A DNA stretch of 46,942 bases from an uncultured Pelagibacteraceae bacterium. Lineage in GTDB: Bacteria; Pseudomonadota; Alphaproteobacteria; Pelagibacterales; Pelagibacteraceae. The position numbers were made by a program, and so were the translations under genes. The notes beneath the pieces are model-generated. The model made no database searches. It was not told where the DNA came from and was given only the letters and a program-made list of their open reading frames with translations. The stretch's first letter is position 1, and every line of letters begins with the position of its first letter. The stretch is from positions 1 through 46,942 of the forward strand of contig CACAIN010000001.1 in assembly GCA_902532595.1 (NCBI GenBank), in the 5' to 3' direction. Of this stretch, positions 1 through 10,140 are shown one piece after another.

Positions 1-375
1 TACCTAGGCAAACCTTTCGAACCTAAAGAATTACTTTTAAGAATAAATAATGTCATAAAAAAGAATATTAAAATTGATTTAAATAAGAAACATTTTATAG
101 GTTCTACTCAAATAGATTTAAATAAAATGAGTATAATAGCTGGTACAAATAATAAAAAAATAAATTCTTCAGAAAAAAAAGTATTAATTGAAATGCTTTC
201 TAACCCAGGAAAAACTTTCTCTCGTGAAGAAATAGGTAAAATCTCAGGCATTAGCCAGGAAAGATCAATTGATGTTATGATTACTAGGCTTAGACAAAAA
301 TTAGAAGCTAATCCTAAACATCCAAAATATTTACAAACAATAAGAGGATCAGGGTATGTTCTTTGGATTGAATAA
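1..375 (+). CDS. OmpR-family response regulator, C-terminal part (5' truncated by window edge)
   Basis: Frame 1 is open from base 1 (YLGKPFEPKELLLRINNVIKK...) and continues through the listed ORF; winged-helix end ...MITRLRQKLEANPKHPKYLQTIRGSGYVLWIE is typical of OmpR-type regulators. Confidence 0.93.
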   Translation, partial: YLGKPFEPKELLLRINNVIKKNIKIDLNKKHFIGSTQIDLNKMSIIAGTNNKKINSSEKKVLIEMLSNPGKTFSREEIGKISGISQERSIDVMITRLRQKLEANPKHPKYLQTIRGSGYVLWIE

Positions 376-1672
376 ATTTTTAAAAATAATTTTACCTAAA
401 AGATTATTTTATAGAGCTTTAATTATAGTTGCTGCACCAATTATTATATTACAATTAACTATTACAATTGTTTTTTATGATAGTATATGGATTAAAGCTA
501 ATAAAAATATTACTAGATCACTAGTTTCTCAGTTAAAGACAATTCAAGATGTCTATCAAAATAATAAAGATAATTTAGATTTTTTTACTGATAGCTATAA
601 AAATAATTTTAATTTTGAAATTGGAATTAATAATAGACCGTTTCCAAATATCAGTGGTGAAAGAAAATTTAGTCCAATGGATAGATCTTTAAGACGTGAG
701 TTAAAGTCAGCTTTTGGTAATAATAATTACTGGTTTAGCACAACTCAATTTAAGAATGCCGTTGAAATTAAGATAAGGAATCAGAATGAAACTATGGAGT
801 TTTTGATTCCAAAAGAAATGATCTCTGCTTCTTCAGTTAGATTATTTGTTTTATGGACAACTCTTCCTTCTATAGTTTTAATTTTAATAGCTTTAATCTT
901 TCTTAAAAATCAAACAAGACCTCTTGTTAAACTTGCCAAAGCTGCTGAAAGATTTGGAAAAGGAGATTATGTTAATGATTTCAGACCTTCAGGAGCTGCT
1001 GAAATTAGAAAGGCCGCTTATGAATTTGATAGAATGGCAAAAAGAATAAATCGTCATCTGAATCAAAGATCTGAAATGCTATCTGGAATAAGTCATGACT
1101 TAAGAACTCCTCTTACAAGACTTAAACTGCAATTGGCTATGATAGAGCAAAAAAATATTTCTGAAAAAATGTCCAAAGATATTGATGAAATGGAAAGTAT
1201 GCTTAATGATTATTTGCAGTTTGCCAAGACTCAAGCGAAAGAAGAAACTGCTAAAATTAATTTATCTAATTTATTTGATGAGATCAAAAAAAGTTTCAAT
1301 AATGAAAATTTATTTTTAGAAAATATAGAAGAAATAATATTAAAAGGCAGAATGTCTGCTCTAAAAAGATGTTTCGAAAATGTAATTCAAAATGGTTTGA
1401 CCTATGGAAAAAAAGTATATGTGAATTTTCAGAAAGGTTCCAATATAGTAACAATCAATATTGAGGATGATGGGCCAGGTATACCTGAAGATCAGCATAA
1501 AAATGTCTTTAAGCCTTTTGTTAGACTTGATAAAAGCAGAAATCTTAATAAATCTAGTGTTGGATTAGGCTTGGCTATAGTAGAAGATATAATAAATTCT
1601 CATGGCGGCAATATTCAGCTGGGAAAAAGTAAATATAACGGTTTACAAGTTAAGATTTCTTTACCTTTTTAG
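356..1672 (+). CDS. EnvZ-like sensor histidine kinase
   Basis: Two TM segments, HAMP-like linker, H-box SGISHDLRTPLTRLKLQL, N/G boxes (ENVIQNGLTYG, DDGPGIPEDQ, GLGLAIVEDII); overlaps upstream regulator by 20 bp. Confidence 0.93.
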   Translation: MFFGLNKFLKIILPKRLFYRALIIVAAPIIILQLTITIVFYDSIWIKANKNITRSLVSQLKTIQDVYQNNKDNLDFFTDSYKNNFNFEIGINNRPFPNISGERKFSPMDRSLRRELKSAFGNNNYWFSTTQFKNAVEIKIRNQNETMEFLIPKEMISASSVRLFVLWTTLPSIVLILIALIFLKNQTRPLVKLAKAAERFGKGDYVNDFRPSGAAEIRKAAYEFDRMAKRINRHLNQRSEMLSGISHDLRTPLTRLKLQLAMIEQKNISEKMSKDIDEMESMLNDYLQFAKTQAKEETAKINLSNLFDEIKKSFNNENLFLENIEEIILKGRMSALKRCFENVIQNGLTYGKKVYVNFQKGSNIVTINIEDDGPGIPEDQHKNVFKPFVRLDKSRNLNKSSVGLGLAIVEDIINSHGGNIQLGKSKYNGLQVKISLPF

Positions 1673-1895
1673 TTTTCTTTTTTTTTGACAATTTTTTTAT
1701 AGCCAGCTCTTGTTTCTGAACCAATTTCTTTAAAACTTCAAATTCTTCTCTCGAAACAAGTCGGAATTTATTAATTAGCTTATCTCTTGTAAACTTGAGA
1801 TCAGTTGATATTTCTTTTTTAATATCTTTTGTCGTTAAAATTCCATTCTCAATCAAGCCAGATAAAGTCTTTAATAATTTTTCAGAATTGCTCAT
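1650..1895 (-). CDS. ubiK: UbiK-family (BMFP/YqiC) ubiquinone biosynthesis accessory factor
   Basis: Short coiled-coil protein with RDKLINKFRLVSREEFEVLKKLVQKQE BMFP-like motif. Confidence 0.75.
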   Translation of the reverse strand: MSNSEKLLKTLSGLIENGILTTKDIKKEISTDLKFTRDKLINKFRLVSREEFEVLKKLVQKQELAIKKLSKKKKTKKVKKS

Positions 1896-1946
1896 AATTG
1901 ATCTTATTTGATAGAAAAATTAATTTCAAATATGATATAAGAAATT

Positions 1947-2732
1947 ATGTATACCCATAATTTAGACCCTGTTTTATTTGATTTTGGGTTTTTAGTTATC
2001 AGATGGTATTCACTAGCCTATATTTTTGGAATTTTGATTGGTTGGTGGTTAGGCAAAAAAATCATCCTAGAAAGATTTCAAGCTCCTAATTTTAATTTTG
2101 ATATCAAAGAATTTGATAACTTAATTACCTACATAATTATATCTATGTTGCTTGGAGGTAGGATTGGTTATGTTTTATTTTATAATTTTGGATATTACGT
2201 ATTAAATCCATTCGATATTCTAAAAATTTGGGAAGGAGGCATGTCTTTCCATGGAGCACTAATAGGGATAATTCTTGGTACTTATTGGTTTTCAATAAAA
2301 AAAAATATCGCAACTTTTTTTTTATTAGATATAGTTTCCTTCGTTGCTCCAATAGGAATATTTTTTGGACGTATAGCTAATTTTATTAACGGTGAACTAG
2401 CTGGAAAAACAACTGATGTTTTCTGGGGAGTTATTTTTCCTAACATAGATAATAATATAAGACACCCATCACAATTATATGAAGCTTTTTTTGAAGGTAT
2501 AGTTTTGTTTATTATTATGAATATTGTTTTATTTAGAAAAAATTATAAGACTGGAACTTGTTCTTACATGTTTTTAATTTTTTATGGTATTTTTAGAATA
2601 TTTTCAGAGTTTTTTAGAGAACCTGACTCGCAAGTTGGGTTTATATTCGGTCATATAAGCATGGGAATGCTATTAAGTATATTTATGATTTTTGCTGGTA
2701 CAATTCTTTATTTGAAAAAAAATGATCTATAA
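1947..2732 (+). CDS. lgt: Prolipoprotein diacylglyceryl transferase
   Basis: Multi-TM protein with GGMSFHGALIG, GRIANFINGELAG and RHPSQLYEAFFEG Lgt signatures. Confidence 0.95.
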   Translation: MYTHNLDPVLFDFGFLVIRWYSLAYIFGILIGWWLGKKIILERFQAPNFNFDIKEFDNLITYIIISMLLGGRIGYVLFYNFGYYVLNPFDILKIWEGGMSFHGALIGIILGTYWFSIKKNIATFFLLDIVSFVAPIGIFFGRIANFINGELAGKTTDVFWGVIFPNIDNNIRHPSQLYEAFFEGIVLFIIMNIVLFRKNYKTGTCSYMFLIFYGIFRIFSEFFREPDSQVGFIFGHISMGMLLSIFMIFAGTILYLKKNDL

Positions 2733-3801
2733 CCCCGAATATTTTAATTTAAAGAACAAAAAATTAATTCCTGTTGATGAATTTGTCGAAACAGCTCTAT
2801 ATGAACCAAATATTGGTTATTACACAAAGAAAATTCCATTCGGAAGCCAGGGTGATTTTATTACAGCTCCAACGATTTCAAATTTATTCTCTGAAATAAT
2901 TGCAATATGGGTTGTGTCTACTTGGGAAGAACTAGGAAAACCCAAAAATTTTAATTTTGTTGAACTTGGCCCAGGTGATGGCAGTCTTGCAAAAGTTTTT
3001 GTTAATACAATTAAAAAATTTCCTGATCTAAATAATTCTATAAATATTTTTTTATATGAAAAAAGTAAATTTCTTAAGAATGTTCAAAAAAAAAAGTTAA
3101 AAGGTTCTAAAGTAAAATGGATTAAAAATTTTGATAAAATAGATAAAGGTCCAATTATTTTTTTTGGCAACGAGTTTTTTGATGCGATACCGATAAAACA
3201 GTTTTTGTTGGAAAAAGAGTCAATATTAGAAAAATGTTACTCTATTGATCCTGTATCAGGATTAGATGAAGCTTACCAAAAAGCTGAGGAGGAGGACGTA
3301 AAAAAAATCAAAACTTTTAAAGTTCTGAAAGGGTTAAAATTTATAGAATTTCCCAAACTAGGGTTTCTTGAGTTAGATAAAATAATTAAAAAAATTAATA
3401 ATCTTTCTGGAGGAATTTTACTTATAGATTATGGTTATTTAAATGTTATGAACAGAAGTACTCTTCAGACGGTTATGAAAAATAAAAAAATGAATATGAA
3501 TCACCTATTTAAAAACCTTGGAAGAGCTGACATTACTTCTCTTGTAAATTTTAGTCTTTTAAAAGAGTATTTTTTTAAAAATAAGCTTAAAGTTAAAGAA
3601 ATAGTTTCTCAAAAATTTTTTTTGGAAAAAATGGGAATAATTGAAAGAGCAAAAGTTCTAGAAAAAAATATGACTTTTAAACAAAAAGATTACATGTCTT
3701 CGACCTTAAGGAGGCTCTTGCATAAGGAGTTAATGGGAGGTTTGTTTAAAGTGATTTTCGCTTTCAAATCAAAAAATGGGAACTTCCTGGGATTTAAATA
3801 A
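2722..3801 (+). CDS. MidA/NDUFAF7-type SAM-dependent methyltransferase
   Basis: YEPNIGYYTKK..FGSQGDFITAPTISNLFSEIIAIW, VELGPGDGSL, FGNEFFDAIPIKQF typical of the MidA family. Confidence 0.88.
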   Translation: MIYNPEYFNLKNKKLIPVDEFVETALYEPNIGYYTKKIPFGSQGDFITAPTISNLFSEIIAIWVVSTWEELGKPKNFNFVELGPGDGSLAKVFVNTIKKFPDLNNSINIFLYEKSKFLKNVQKKKLKGSKVKWIKNFDKIDKGPIIFFGNEFFDAIPIKQFLLEKESILEKCYSIDPVSGLDEAYQKAEEEDVKKIKTFKVLKGLKFIEFPKLGFLELDKIIKKINNLSGGILLIDYGYLNVMNRSTLQTVMKNKKMNMNHLFKNLGRADITSLVNFSLLKEYFFKNKLKVKEIVSQKFFLEKMGIIERAKVLEKNMTFKQKDYMSSTLRRLLHKELMGGLFKVIFAFKSKNGNFLGFK

Positions 3802-4559
3802 TGTTTTATTCTAAAAACCTAAAAAAGATAAAACAAATTAAACATTGTTTTTTTTCCAGAAAAGGAGGTTTTTCCAAAGGAATATATAAAGGATTAAATT
3901 GTGGAAAAGGATCAAAAGATAACAAAGCTAATGTTAAAAGAAATTTGAAATTTGTTTCAAAAAAAATCAATGTCAAATTAGATAATCTTAAACTAATGTA
4001 TCAAACGCACAGCAATAGAGTAATAGTCCTAAACAAAAATAACAAAAAATTAAAAAATTTTTATTCTGATGCAATAATAACAAGTATTAAAGGATATGCT
4101 TTAGGAGTTGTCACTGCAGATTGTGTTCCAATTATTCTTTATGATAATAAAAATCAATCAATTGGATGTATTCATGCTGGATGGAAAGGAGCTTTTTCAG
4201 GAATAATTGAAAAAACAATTAAAAAATTCAAAAAACTTAATTCAAAAAATAAAATTTTAGCCAGTATAGGTCCATGTATTGGGCAGAAAAGTTACGAGGT
4301 TGATATAGATTTTTATAAAAAATTTGTATTAAGATCAAAAAGAAATAAAATTTATTTTTTTAAGAAAAATAATAAGAAGCAACTATTTAATCTTAGAAAA
4401 TATGTAAACGACAAACTAATTAGGCTTAATGTTAAAGTTGATCATGTAAACCATGATACTTTTAAGGAAAAGAGGAATTTTTTTAGTTATAGAAGGTCTC
4501 AAAAATTACAAGAGAAAGACTACGGCAGGTGTATTTCTGTTATAAGTCTCGTATCATAG
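3801..4559 (+). CDS. pgeF: Multicopper polyphenol oxidase/laccase-domain protein, PgeF (YfiH) family
   Basis: TADCVPIILYDN, GCIHAGWKGAFSGIIEKTI, SIGPCIGQKSYEVD motifs. Confidence 0.88.
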   Translation: MFYSKNLKKIKQIKHCFFSRKGGFSKGIYKGLNCGKGSKDNKANVKRNLKFVSKKINVKLDNLKLMYQTHSNRVIVLNKNNKKLKNFYSDAIITSIKGYALGVVTADCVPIILYDNKNQSIGCIHAGWKGAFSGIIEKTIKKFKKLNSKNKILASIGPCIGQKSYEVDIDFYKKFVLRSKRNKIYFFKKNNKKQLFNLRKYVNDKLIRLNVKVDHVNHDTFKEKRNFFSYRRSQKLQEKDYGRCISVISLVS

Positions 4560-4595
4560 ATAATTCTAAAATACTGTCAAAGTTTAGCCAAAATT

Positions 4596-4630
4596 AATTA
4601 TTATATTAATAATTGTTAAAGCTCTTTAAC
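4596..4630. repeat. Two adjacent perfect inverted repeats upstream of prs (AATTATTA-TAT-TAATAATT and GTTAAAG-CT-CTTTAAC)
   Basis: Read directly from sequence; 8-bp and 7-bp perfect arms, abutting at 4614/4615. Confidence 0.6.
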
Positions 4631-4665
4631 GTATAAACCTTCAACAACATATAACTGGATTTGGT

Positions 4666-4694
4666 TTGAAAACATTTAAAAATAACTATATAAG
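4666..4694 (+). promoter_or_regulatory. Putative sigma70 promoter for prs (TTGAAA - 17 bp - TATAAG)
   Basis: Near-consensus -35 and -10 hexamers with 17-bp spacing, 12 bp upstream of prs ATG; pattern only, AT-rich background. Confidence 0.3.
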
Positions 4695-4706
4695 TAATTA
4701 TATTTC

Positions 4707-5639
4707 ATGAAAATTTTATCTGGAACTAGCAACCTTAAGTTAAGCAAGGATATTGCAAAAAAATTAAAACTAAAGTTAGTAAATACGAATATTAGAAGAT
4801 TTGCTGATGGAGAAATTTATATTGAGATTAATGAGAATATAAGAGGTAATAGTGTTTTTGTAATACAATCTACTTCAAATCCTGCAAATGATAATTTAAT
4901 GGAACTTCTTCTTGTTGTTGATGCATTAAAAAGATCTTCAGCTAAAAACGTTACTGCAGTTATTCCTTATTTTGGTTATGCTAGACAAGACAGAAAAGTT
5001 GCTCCAAGAACATCTATTTCTGCAAAAGTAGTTGCAAATCTAATAACTAACGCTGGAGCAAGTAGAGTTGTTACAGTGGATTTACACGCTGGACAAATTC
5101 AAGGATTTTTTGATATGCCAGTAGATAACTTGTTTACCACTCCTCTTTTTGCAAAATATATTAAGAAAAAATTTATCAATAAAAAATTAATTTGTGTTTC
5201 CCCTGATGTTGGAGGAGTTCAAAGAACCAGAGGCTTAGCAACAAGAATAAAAGCAGATCTTGCTATAATTGATAAAAGGAGACCTGCTCCAGGAAAATCT
5301 CAAGTCATGAATATTATTGGAGATGTTAAAAATAAAACTTGCATTATTGTAGATGATATTATTGACAGCGGAGGAACCATTGTAAATGCTGTTGATGCTC
5401 TAAAAAGAAGTGGGGCGAATGAAGTTTATGTTTTTATAACTCATGCTGTTTTGAGTGGAGATGCTGTTAAAAAAATTAAAAATTCTAAAATAAAAAAACT
5501 TATAATTACTGATACAATTGATAATTCTCAAAAAATTAAAAATAACAATAAAATAGAGGTCTTATCCATCTCTTCATTAATGTCTGAGGCAATTAAAAGA
5601 ATAGCTAATTCGAACTCAGTATCAGATTTGTTCAATTAA
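4707..5639 (+). CDS. prs: Ribose-phosphate pyrophosphokinase
   Basis: RFADGEIYIEINENIRG, PYFGYARQDRKVAPRTSISAK, PRPP loop CIIVDDIIDSGGTI. Confidence 0.97.
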   Translation: MKILSGTSNLKLSKDIAKKLKLKLVNTNIRRFADGEIYIEINENIRGNSVFVIQSTSNPANDNLMELLLVVDALKRSSAKNVTAVIPYFGYARQDRKVAPRTSISAKVVANLITNAGASRVVTVDLHAGQIQGFFDMPVDNLFTTPLFAKYIKKKFINKKLICVSPDVGGVQRTRGLATRIKADLAIIDKRRPAPGKSQVMNIIGDVKNKTCIIVDDIIDSGGTIVNAVDALKRSGANEVYVFITHAVLSGDAVKKIKNSKIKKLIITDTIDNSQKIKNNNKIEVLSISSLMSEAIKRIANSNSVSDLFN

Positions 5640-5691
5640 TACTTGTGTTATGAAATAAGTTGAGTTATATAGCTTTTCCAACAAAAATTAA

Positions 5692-6489
5692 ATGAGTAGC
5701 TTAAAAGCAATAAAAAGAGAGAACGTTTCATCAGGCTCAACTAATAAGTTGAGAGCTTCTGGATTTATTCCAGCAATTTTATATGGTGGAAAAAGTCCAA
5801 ATCAAAAAATTTCAATCGAAAAAAAAGACATTACAAACATTATAAATTCAGAAGCTTTTTTATCAAAGGTTTTAGAACTTAATATTGAAGGAAAAAAAGA
5901 AAAAGTTTTGCCTAGAGATGTAGCTTACCACGTGGTTTCTGAAGAGCCCATTCATATTGATTTTATGAGAGTGGTGTCTGGTAAGAAGATCGTTTTAGAA
6001 ATACCAGTGAAATTTATTAATCATCCAGACTCTCCAGGATTAAAAAGAGGTGGGGTGCTTAACATAGTTAGAAGAAAAGTAGAATTAAGATGTCCCGCAG
6101 AAAATATTCCAGATGATATTACTATTGATTTAACAGGCACAGATATTGGAACAAGCTTAAAAATTTCTTCAGTAAAATTATCAGAAAACGTAGTGCCTAC
6201 AATTACCGATAGAGATTTCGTAATTGCAACAGTTGCAGCTCCAACTATAATTAAAGAACCTGAAAAACCTGCTGAGGAAATAGCTGAAGGTGCAGAAGGT
6301 GAAGCTCCTGCGGAAGGTACAGAAGAATCAACAACTAAAGATGGCGATCCAGCTAAAAAAGATGAAAAAGGAAAAGAGGCAGCTGCTGGAGATAAAAAAC
6401 CTGCTGGTGATAAAAAACCTGCTGCTGATAAAAAACCTGCTGGTGATAAAAAACCTGCTGGTGATAAAAAACCTGCTGAAAAGAAATAA
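5692..6489 (+). CDS. rplY: 50S ribosomal protein L25/Ctc family with Lys/Ala/Pro-rich C-terminal tail
   Basis: GSTNKLRASGFIPAILYGGK, VSEEPIHIDFMRV, PDSPGLKRGGVLNIVRR; tail of GDKKPA repeats. Confidence 0.93.
   Translation: MSSLKAIKRENVSSGSTNKLRASGFIPAILYGGKSPNQKISIEKKDITNIINSEAFLSKVLELNIEGKKEKVLPRDVAYHVVSEEPIHIDFMRVVSGKKIVLEIPVKFINHPDSPGLKRGGVLNIVRRKVELRCPAENIPDDITIDLTGTDIGTSLKISSVKLSENVVPTITDRDFVIATVAAPTIIKEPEKPAEEIAEGAEGEAPAEGTEESTTKDGDPAKKDEKGKEAAAGDKKPAGDKKPAADKKPAGDKKPAGDKKPAEKK
6391..6480 (+). repeat. Five tandem 18-bp units (GATAAAAAACCTGCTGGT) in the rplY 3' end
   Basis: Units start at 6391, 6409, 6427, 6445, 6463; variation is confined to the last bases of the second and fifth units. 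Confidence 0.95.
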
Positions 6490-6494
6490 TTAAT

Positions 6495-7067
6495 ATGCTT
6501 TTACTCGTTGGATTAGGAAATCCTGGCTCCAATTATACTAATACTAGACATAACATCGGATTTAAAATTATCGATGCTATTAACTCACATTTCAAACTAT
6601 CAAAACAAAAACCAAAGTTTAAAGGTTTATTAACAACTGGGAATATAGAATCGAAAAAAATTTATGCCATTAAGCCTTTAACTTTTATGAATAATTCCGG
6701 AACAGCAATTAAAGAATTAATAGATTATTTTAAAATTGATTCTAAGGATGTCTTTGTTTTTCATGATGATATGGATATTGATTTTGGAAAAATAAAAGCC
6801 AAATTTGGGGGAGGCAGCGCTGGCCACAATGGGATCGAGTCTATAGATAAATTTATTGGAAAAGATTATTCAAGAGTTCGAGTTGGAATTGGTCATCCTA
6901 AAAAAAAAAAGAAAGTTAATAATCATGTTCTAGAAGATTTTAAAGAAGATGAAGAAGAAAAGATTAAAGAAATTACTGACAGTATTGTAAAATTAATTCC
7001 AACTCTTATTAATAAAAAAATGGATTTATTCTCAAGTAAAGTTAATCAAAATCTTAATGGGGTTTAA
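6495..7067 (+). CDS. pth: Peptidyl-tRNA hydrolase
   Basis: LVGLGNPGSNYTNTRHNIGFKIID, KPLTFMNNSG, GGGSAGHNGIESI. Confidence 0.96.
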   Translation: MLLLVGLGNPGSNYTNTRHNIGFKIIDAINSHFKLSKQKPKFKGLLTTGNIESKKIYAIKPLTFMNNSGTAIKELIDYFKIDSKDVFVFHDDMDIDFGKIKAKFGGGSAGHNGIESIDKFIGKDYSRVRVGIGHPKKKKKVNNHVLEDFKEDEEEKIKEITDSIVKLIPTLINKKMDLFSSKVNQNLNGV

Positions 7068-8127
7068 ATGTGGAATCGTTGGACTTCCTAATGTGGGTAA
7101 GTCTACTTTATTCAATGCGCTGACAGCTTCAAAAAATGCAGAAGCGGCAAATTTCCCTTTTTGTACAATCGATCCTAATATTGGCGTAGTAGATGTGATT
7201 GATGAAAGATTAGATCACTTATCAAAATTATCTAAATCCAAAAAAAAAATTTATACTAACATTACCTTCGTTGATATAGCTGGATTAGTAAAAGGTGCAT
7301 CGAAAGGAGAAGGCTTGGGTAATAAATTTCTTTCTCATATAAGAGAAGTAGATGCAATTATTCACTTAGTGAGATGTTTTGAATCTGATAAGATTACTCA
7401 CGTAAATTCAGAAATAAATCCCTCTAATGACTTAGAAACAATCAAAACAGAAATTATACTTTCTGACATTGATCTCATCCAGAAAAAATTAGAAAAAGGT
7501 AAAAAAAAACTTCTTAATGAAAAAGAAATAGAAATATTAGAAAAAAAATTGAAACAATTAAATCAAAATAAAGATACTACCATTGATAATGAAGATGAAA
7601 AAAAGCTTTTGTCTACTTTAGGATTATTAAGCATAAAACCTAAAATAATTGTTTGTAATGTTGATGAAGGAAGTTTAGGAACAGGGAACAAATTTACACA
7701 AAACATCAAATCTAAATACCCTAATGAGAAAATTGTTAACATTTGTGCTGATATAGAAGATCAAATTATGGGTTTAGATAAAAATGAAAAAGAAACATTT
7801 ATGAAGGAAATTGGTTTAGACAAAACTGGTCTTAATCAATTGATAAGAGAAGGCTATGATCTTTTAAAATTGGATACCTTTTTTACCTCTGGGCCTGAAG
7901 AAAGTAGAGCATGGACTGTTAAAAAAAATACATTGGCACCTAAAGCAGCTGGCGTAATTCATACTGATTTTGAAAAAAATTTTATTCGAGCTGAGGCTGT
8001 AACATGTGAGGATTTTATAAAATTTGGTAGCGCCGAAAAATGTAAAGAAAATGGAAAGTTAAGAATAGAAGGTAAAGATTATATTGTTAAAGATGGAGAT
8101 GTATTATATTTCAGAGTCAATCCTTGA
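7057..8127 (+). CDS. ychF: Redox-regulated GTPase/ATPase YchF
   Basis: GIVGLPNVGKSTLFNALT, VDIAGLVKGASKGEGLGNKFL, C-terminal TGS-like [16 protein letters not shown]. Confidence 0.97.
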   Translation: MGFKCGIVGLPNVGKSTLFNALTASKNAEAANFPFCTIDPNIGVVDVIDERLDHLSKLSKSKKKIYTNITFVDIAGLVKGASKGEGLGNKFLSHIREVDAIIHLVRCFESDKITHVNSEINPSNDLETIKTEIILSDIDLIQKKLEKGKKKLLNEKEIEILEKKLKQLNQNKDTTIDNEDEKKLLSTLGLLSIKPKIIVCNVDEGSLGTGNKFTQNIKSKYPNEKIVNICADIEDQIMGLDKNEKETFMKEIGLDKTGLNQLIREGYDLLKLDTFFTSGPEESRAWTVKKNTLAPKAAGVIHTDFEKNFIRAEAVTCEDFIKFGSAEKCKENGKLRIEGKDYIVKDGDVLYFRVNP

Positions 8128-8889
8128 CCAAATCTTCTTCATACTTAAGTACACTAGTATAGTTAAAAGTATCAAATATATAATAACTTTAAATCCAACT
8201 CTGTGTCTCTCTTCTAATTCTGGTTCTGCTGCCCATGCTAAAAATGTAGTCACATCTTTTGCCATTTGATCCATGGTAGCTTCTGTGCCATCAGAATACT
8301 CAACAATGCCATCAGAAAGTGGTGATGACATTTTTATTTTTTGACCAATCATGTATTTATTATAATAAACTCCATCATCTAGTTTCATGCCTGCAGGTGG
8401 CTCTTCATATCCCATTAAAACTGAATACATATAGTCTGCTCCACCTGGTCGAGCTTTAACAAGTACTGACATGTCAGGGGGGTAAGCTCCGCCATTTGCA
8501 ACTGTTGATGCCTCAACATTTGGATACGGGCTCTTAAATTTATCTGAAGGTTTACCAGGCCTTACGAACATCTCTCCTTGACTATCTGGGCCGTCCTCAA
8601 TTTCAACACTAGCTGCAATTGCTTTTACTTCCTCTTGAGTAAATTCTGGACCTCCGGGCTCACCTAAATTTCTATAGCTCAAATATTGCATCGAATGACA
8701 AGATGCACACACTTCTTTGTAAACTTGAAAACCTCTTTGTAATGAAGCTCTATCAAATTTACCGGTTAATTCTTTAAAGCTCCAATTAACTTTTATTGGG
8801 TCAATAGTTTCAGCGCTAAATAGAGGCTTGATAAAGATTAGTGTTAATGAAATTACAATAATTAATCTTTTAAAGTTAAATCTTATCAT
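8104..8889 (-). CDS. petC: Cytochrome bc1 complex cytochrome c1
   Basis: Heme motif CASCH ([19 protein letters not shown]), C-terminal TM anchor, signal peptide; follows cytochrome b. Confidence 0.95.
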   Translation of the reverse strand: MIRFNFKRLIIVISLTLIFIKPLFSAETIDPIKVNWSFKELTGKFDRASLQRGFQVYKEVCASCHSMQYLSYRNLGEPGGPEFTQEEVKAIAASVEIEDGPDSQGEMFVRPGKPSDKFKSPYPNVEASTVANGGAYPPDMSVLVKARPGGADYMYSVLMGYEEPPAGMKLDDGVYYNKYMIGQKIKMSSPLSDGIVEYSDGTEATMDQMAKDVTTFLAWAAEPELEERHRVGFKVIIYLILLTILVYLSMKKIWSRIDSEI

Positions 8890-10132
8890 AATCCTTCTTA
8901 GCTAAAGCTGGGTCTGCCCCGCTTGATAAAACTGGCGCAGATATACTCATAGGTATTGGATCAGTTTTTTCTAATAAGCCTAAAACTGGTAAAACGACTA
9001 TAAAATGTAAAAAATAATATATAGTTCCAATTCTTGCTAAAGCTAAATAAATACCCTCTGCAGGCATTGCTCCCATATATCCTAGCAATAAAACATCAAC
9101 TACAAATATCCAATAAAAATATCTATACATAGGTCTAAACACTGCAGACCTAACTTTCGATGTGTCTAACCAAGGAAGAACAAAAAGAATAAATATTGAT
9201 CCAAACATTAAGATTACTCCACCTAATTTATCTGGAACAGATCTTAATATTGCGTAGAATGGTAACAAGTACCATTCGGGAACAATATGAGCTGGTGTGA
9301 CTAATGGATTAGCAGGAATATAATTATCTGAATGACCTAATACATTAGGAGAAAAAAATACAAAACCTGAAAAAATAATTAAGAACAACAACAATGCAAA
9401 AGCATCTTTAATAGTTATGTATGGATGAAAAGGAACAGTGTCTTTAGATGGTTTTTTTATATCTATTCCTATTGGATTGTTGTTGCCTGGAACGTGTAAT
9501 GCCCAAATATGCAATATTACTAAACCCACAATCAAAAAAGGAAATAAATAATGCAAACTAAAAAATCTATTTAGAGTTGGATTGTCAACTGAATATGCTC
9601 CCCATAACCAAGTTGTAATACTTTCACCAACTAAAGGTATAGCGCTAAACAAGCTAGTTATTACTGTAGCTCCCCAAAAACTCATTTGACCCCAAGGTAA
9701 AACATAGCCCATAAATGCGGTGGCCATCATTAACAAATAAATTAGTAAACCAATAATCCAAATCACTTCTCTGGGTGATTTATAAGATCCATAAAACAAT
9801 GATCTAAAAATATGGATGTAAACTGCTAGAAAAAACATTGAAGCACCATTACTATGAATATATCTTATCAGCCAACCATAATTTACATTTCTCATTATGT
9901 GTTCCACGCTTGCGAATGCTAAATCTGCATGTGCAACGTAATGCATTGCTAAAACAATTCCTGTTATAATTTGAGTTAATAAACAAAAAGTTAATATTCC
10001 ACCGAAAGTCCACCAATAATTTAAATTCTTGGGAGTAGGATAATCAGTTAAATGAGACCCTAAAGTTAATAGTGGCAAACGATCGTTAAACCATTTTCCA
10101 GCTTTTGATTTAGGTGTATATTCATTACTCAT
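8876..10132 (-). CDS. petB: Cytochrome bc1 complex cytochrome b
   Basis: Multi-[38 protein letters not shown] signatures. Confidence 0.97.
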   Translation of the reverse strand: MSNEYTPKSKAGKWFNDRLPLLTLGSHLTDYPTPKNLNYWWTFGGILTFCLLTQIITGIVLAMHYVAHADLAFASVEHIMRNVNYGWLIRYIHSNGASMFFLAVYIHIFRSLFYGSYKSPREVIWIIGLLIYLLMMATAFMGYVLPWGQMSFWGATVITSLFSAIPLVGESITTWLWGAYSVDNPTLNRFFSLHYLFPFLIVGLVILHIWALHVPGNNNPIGIDIKKPSKDTVPFHPYITIKDAFALLLFLIIFSGFVFFSPNVLGHSDNYIPANPLVTPAHIVPEWYLLPFYAILRSVPDKLGGVILMFGSIFILFVLPWLDTSKVRSAVFRPMYRYFYWIFVVDVLLLGYMGAMPAEGIYLALARIGTIYYFLHFIVVLPVLGLLEKTDPIPMSISAPVLSSGADPALAKKDYDKI

Positions 10133-10140
10133 AATAATTT

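Noticed and set aside
2143-2352. 69-aa - strand ORF
   Set aside because: Antisense within lgt, no support
6290-6493. 67-aa ORF with repeated IKNLL units
   Set aside because: Out-of-frame reading of the rplY tandem repeats; periodicity is explained by the 18-bp repeat
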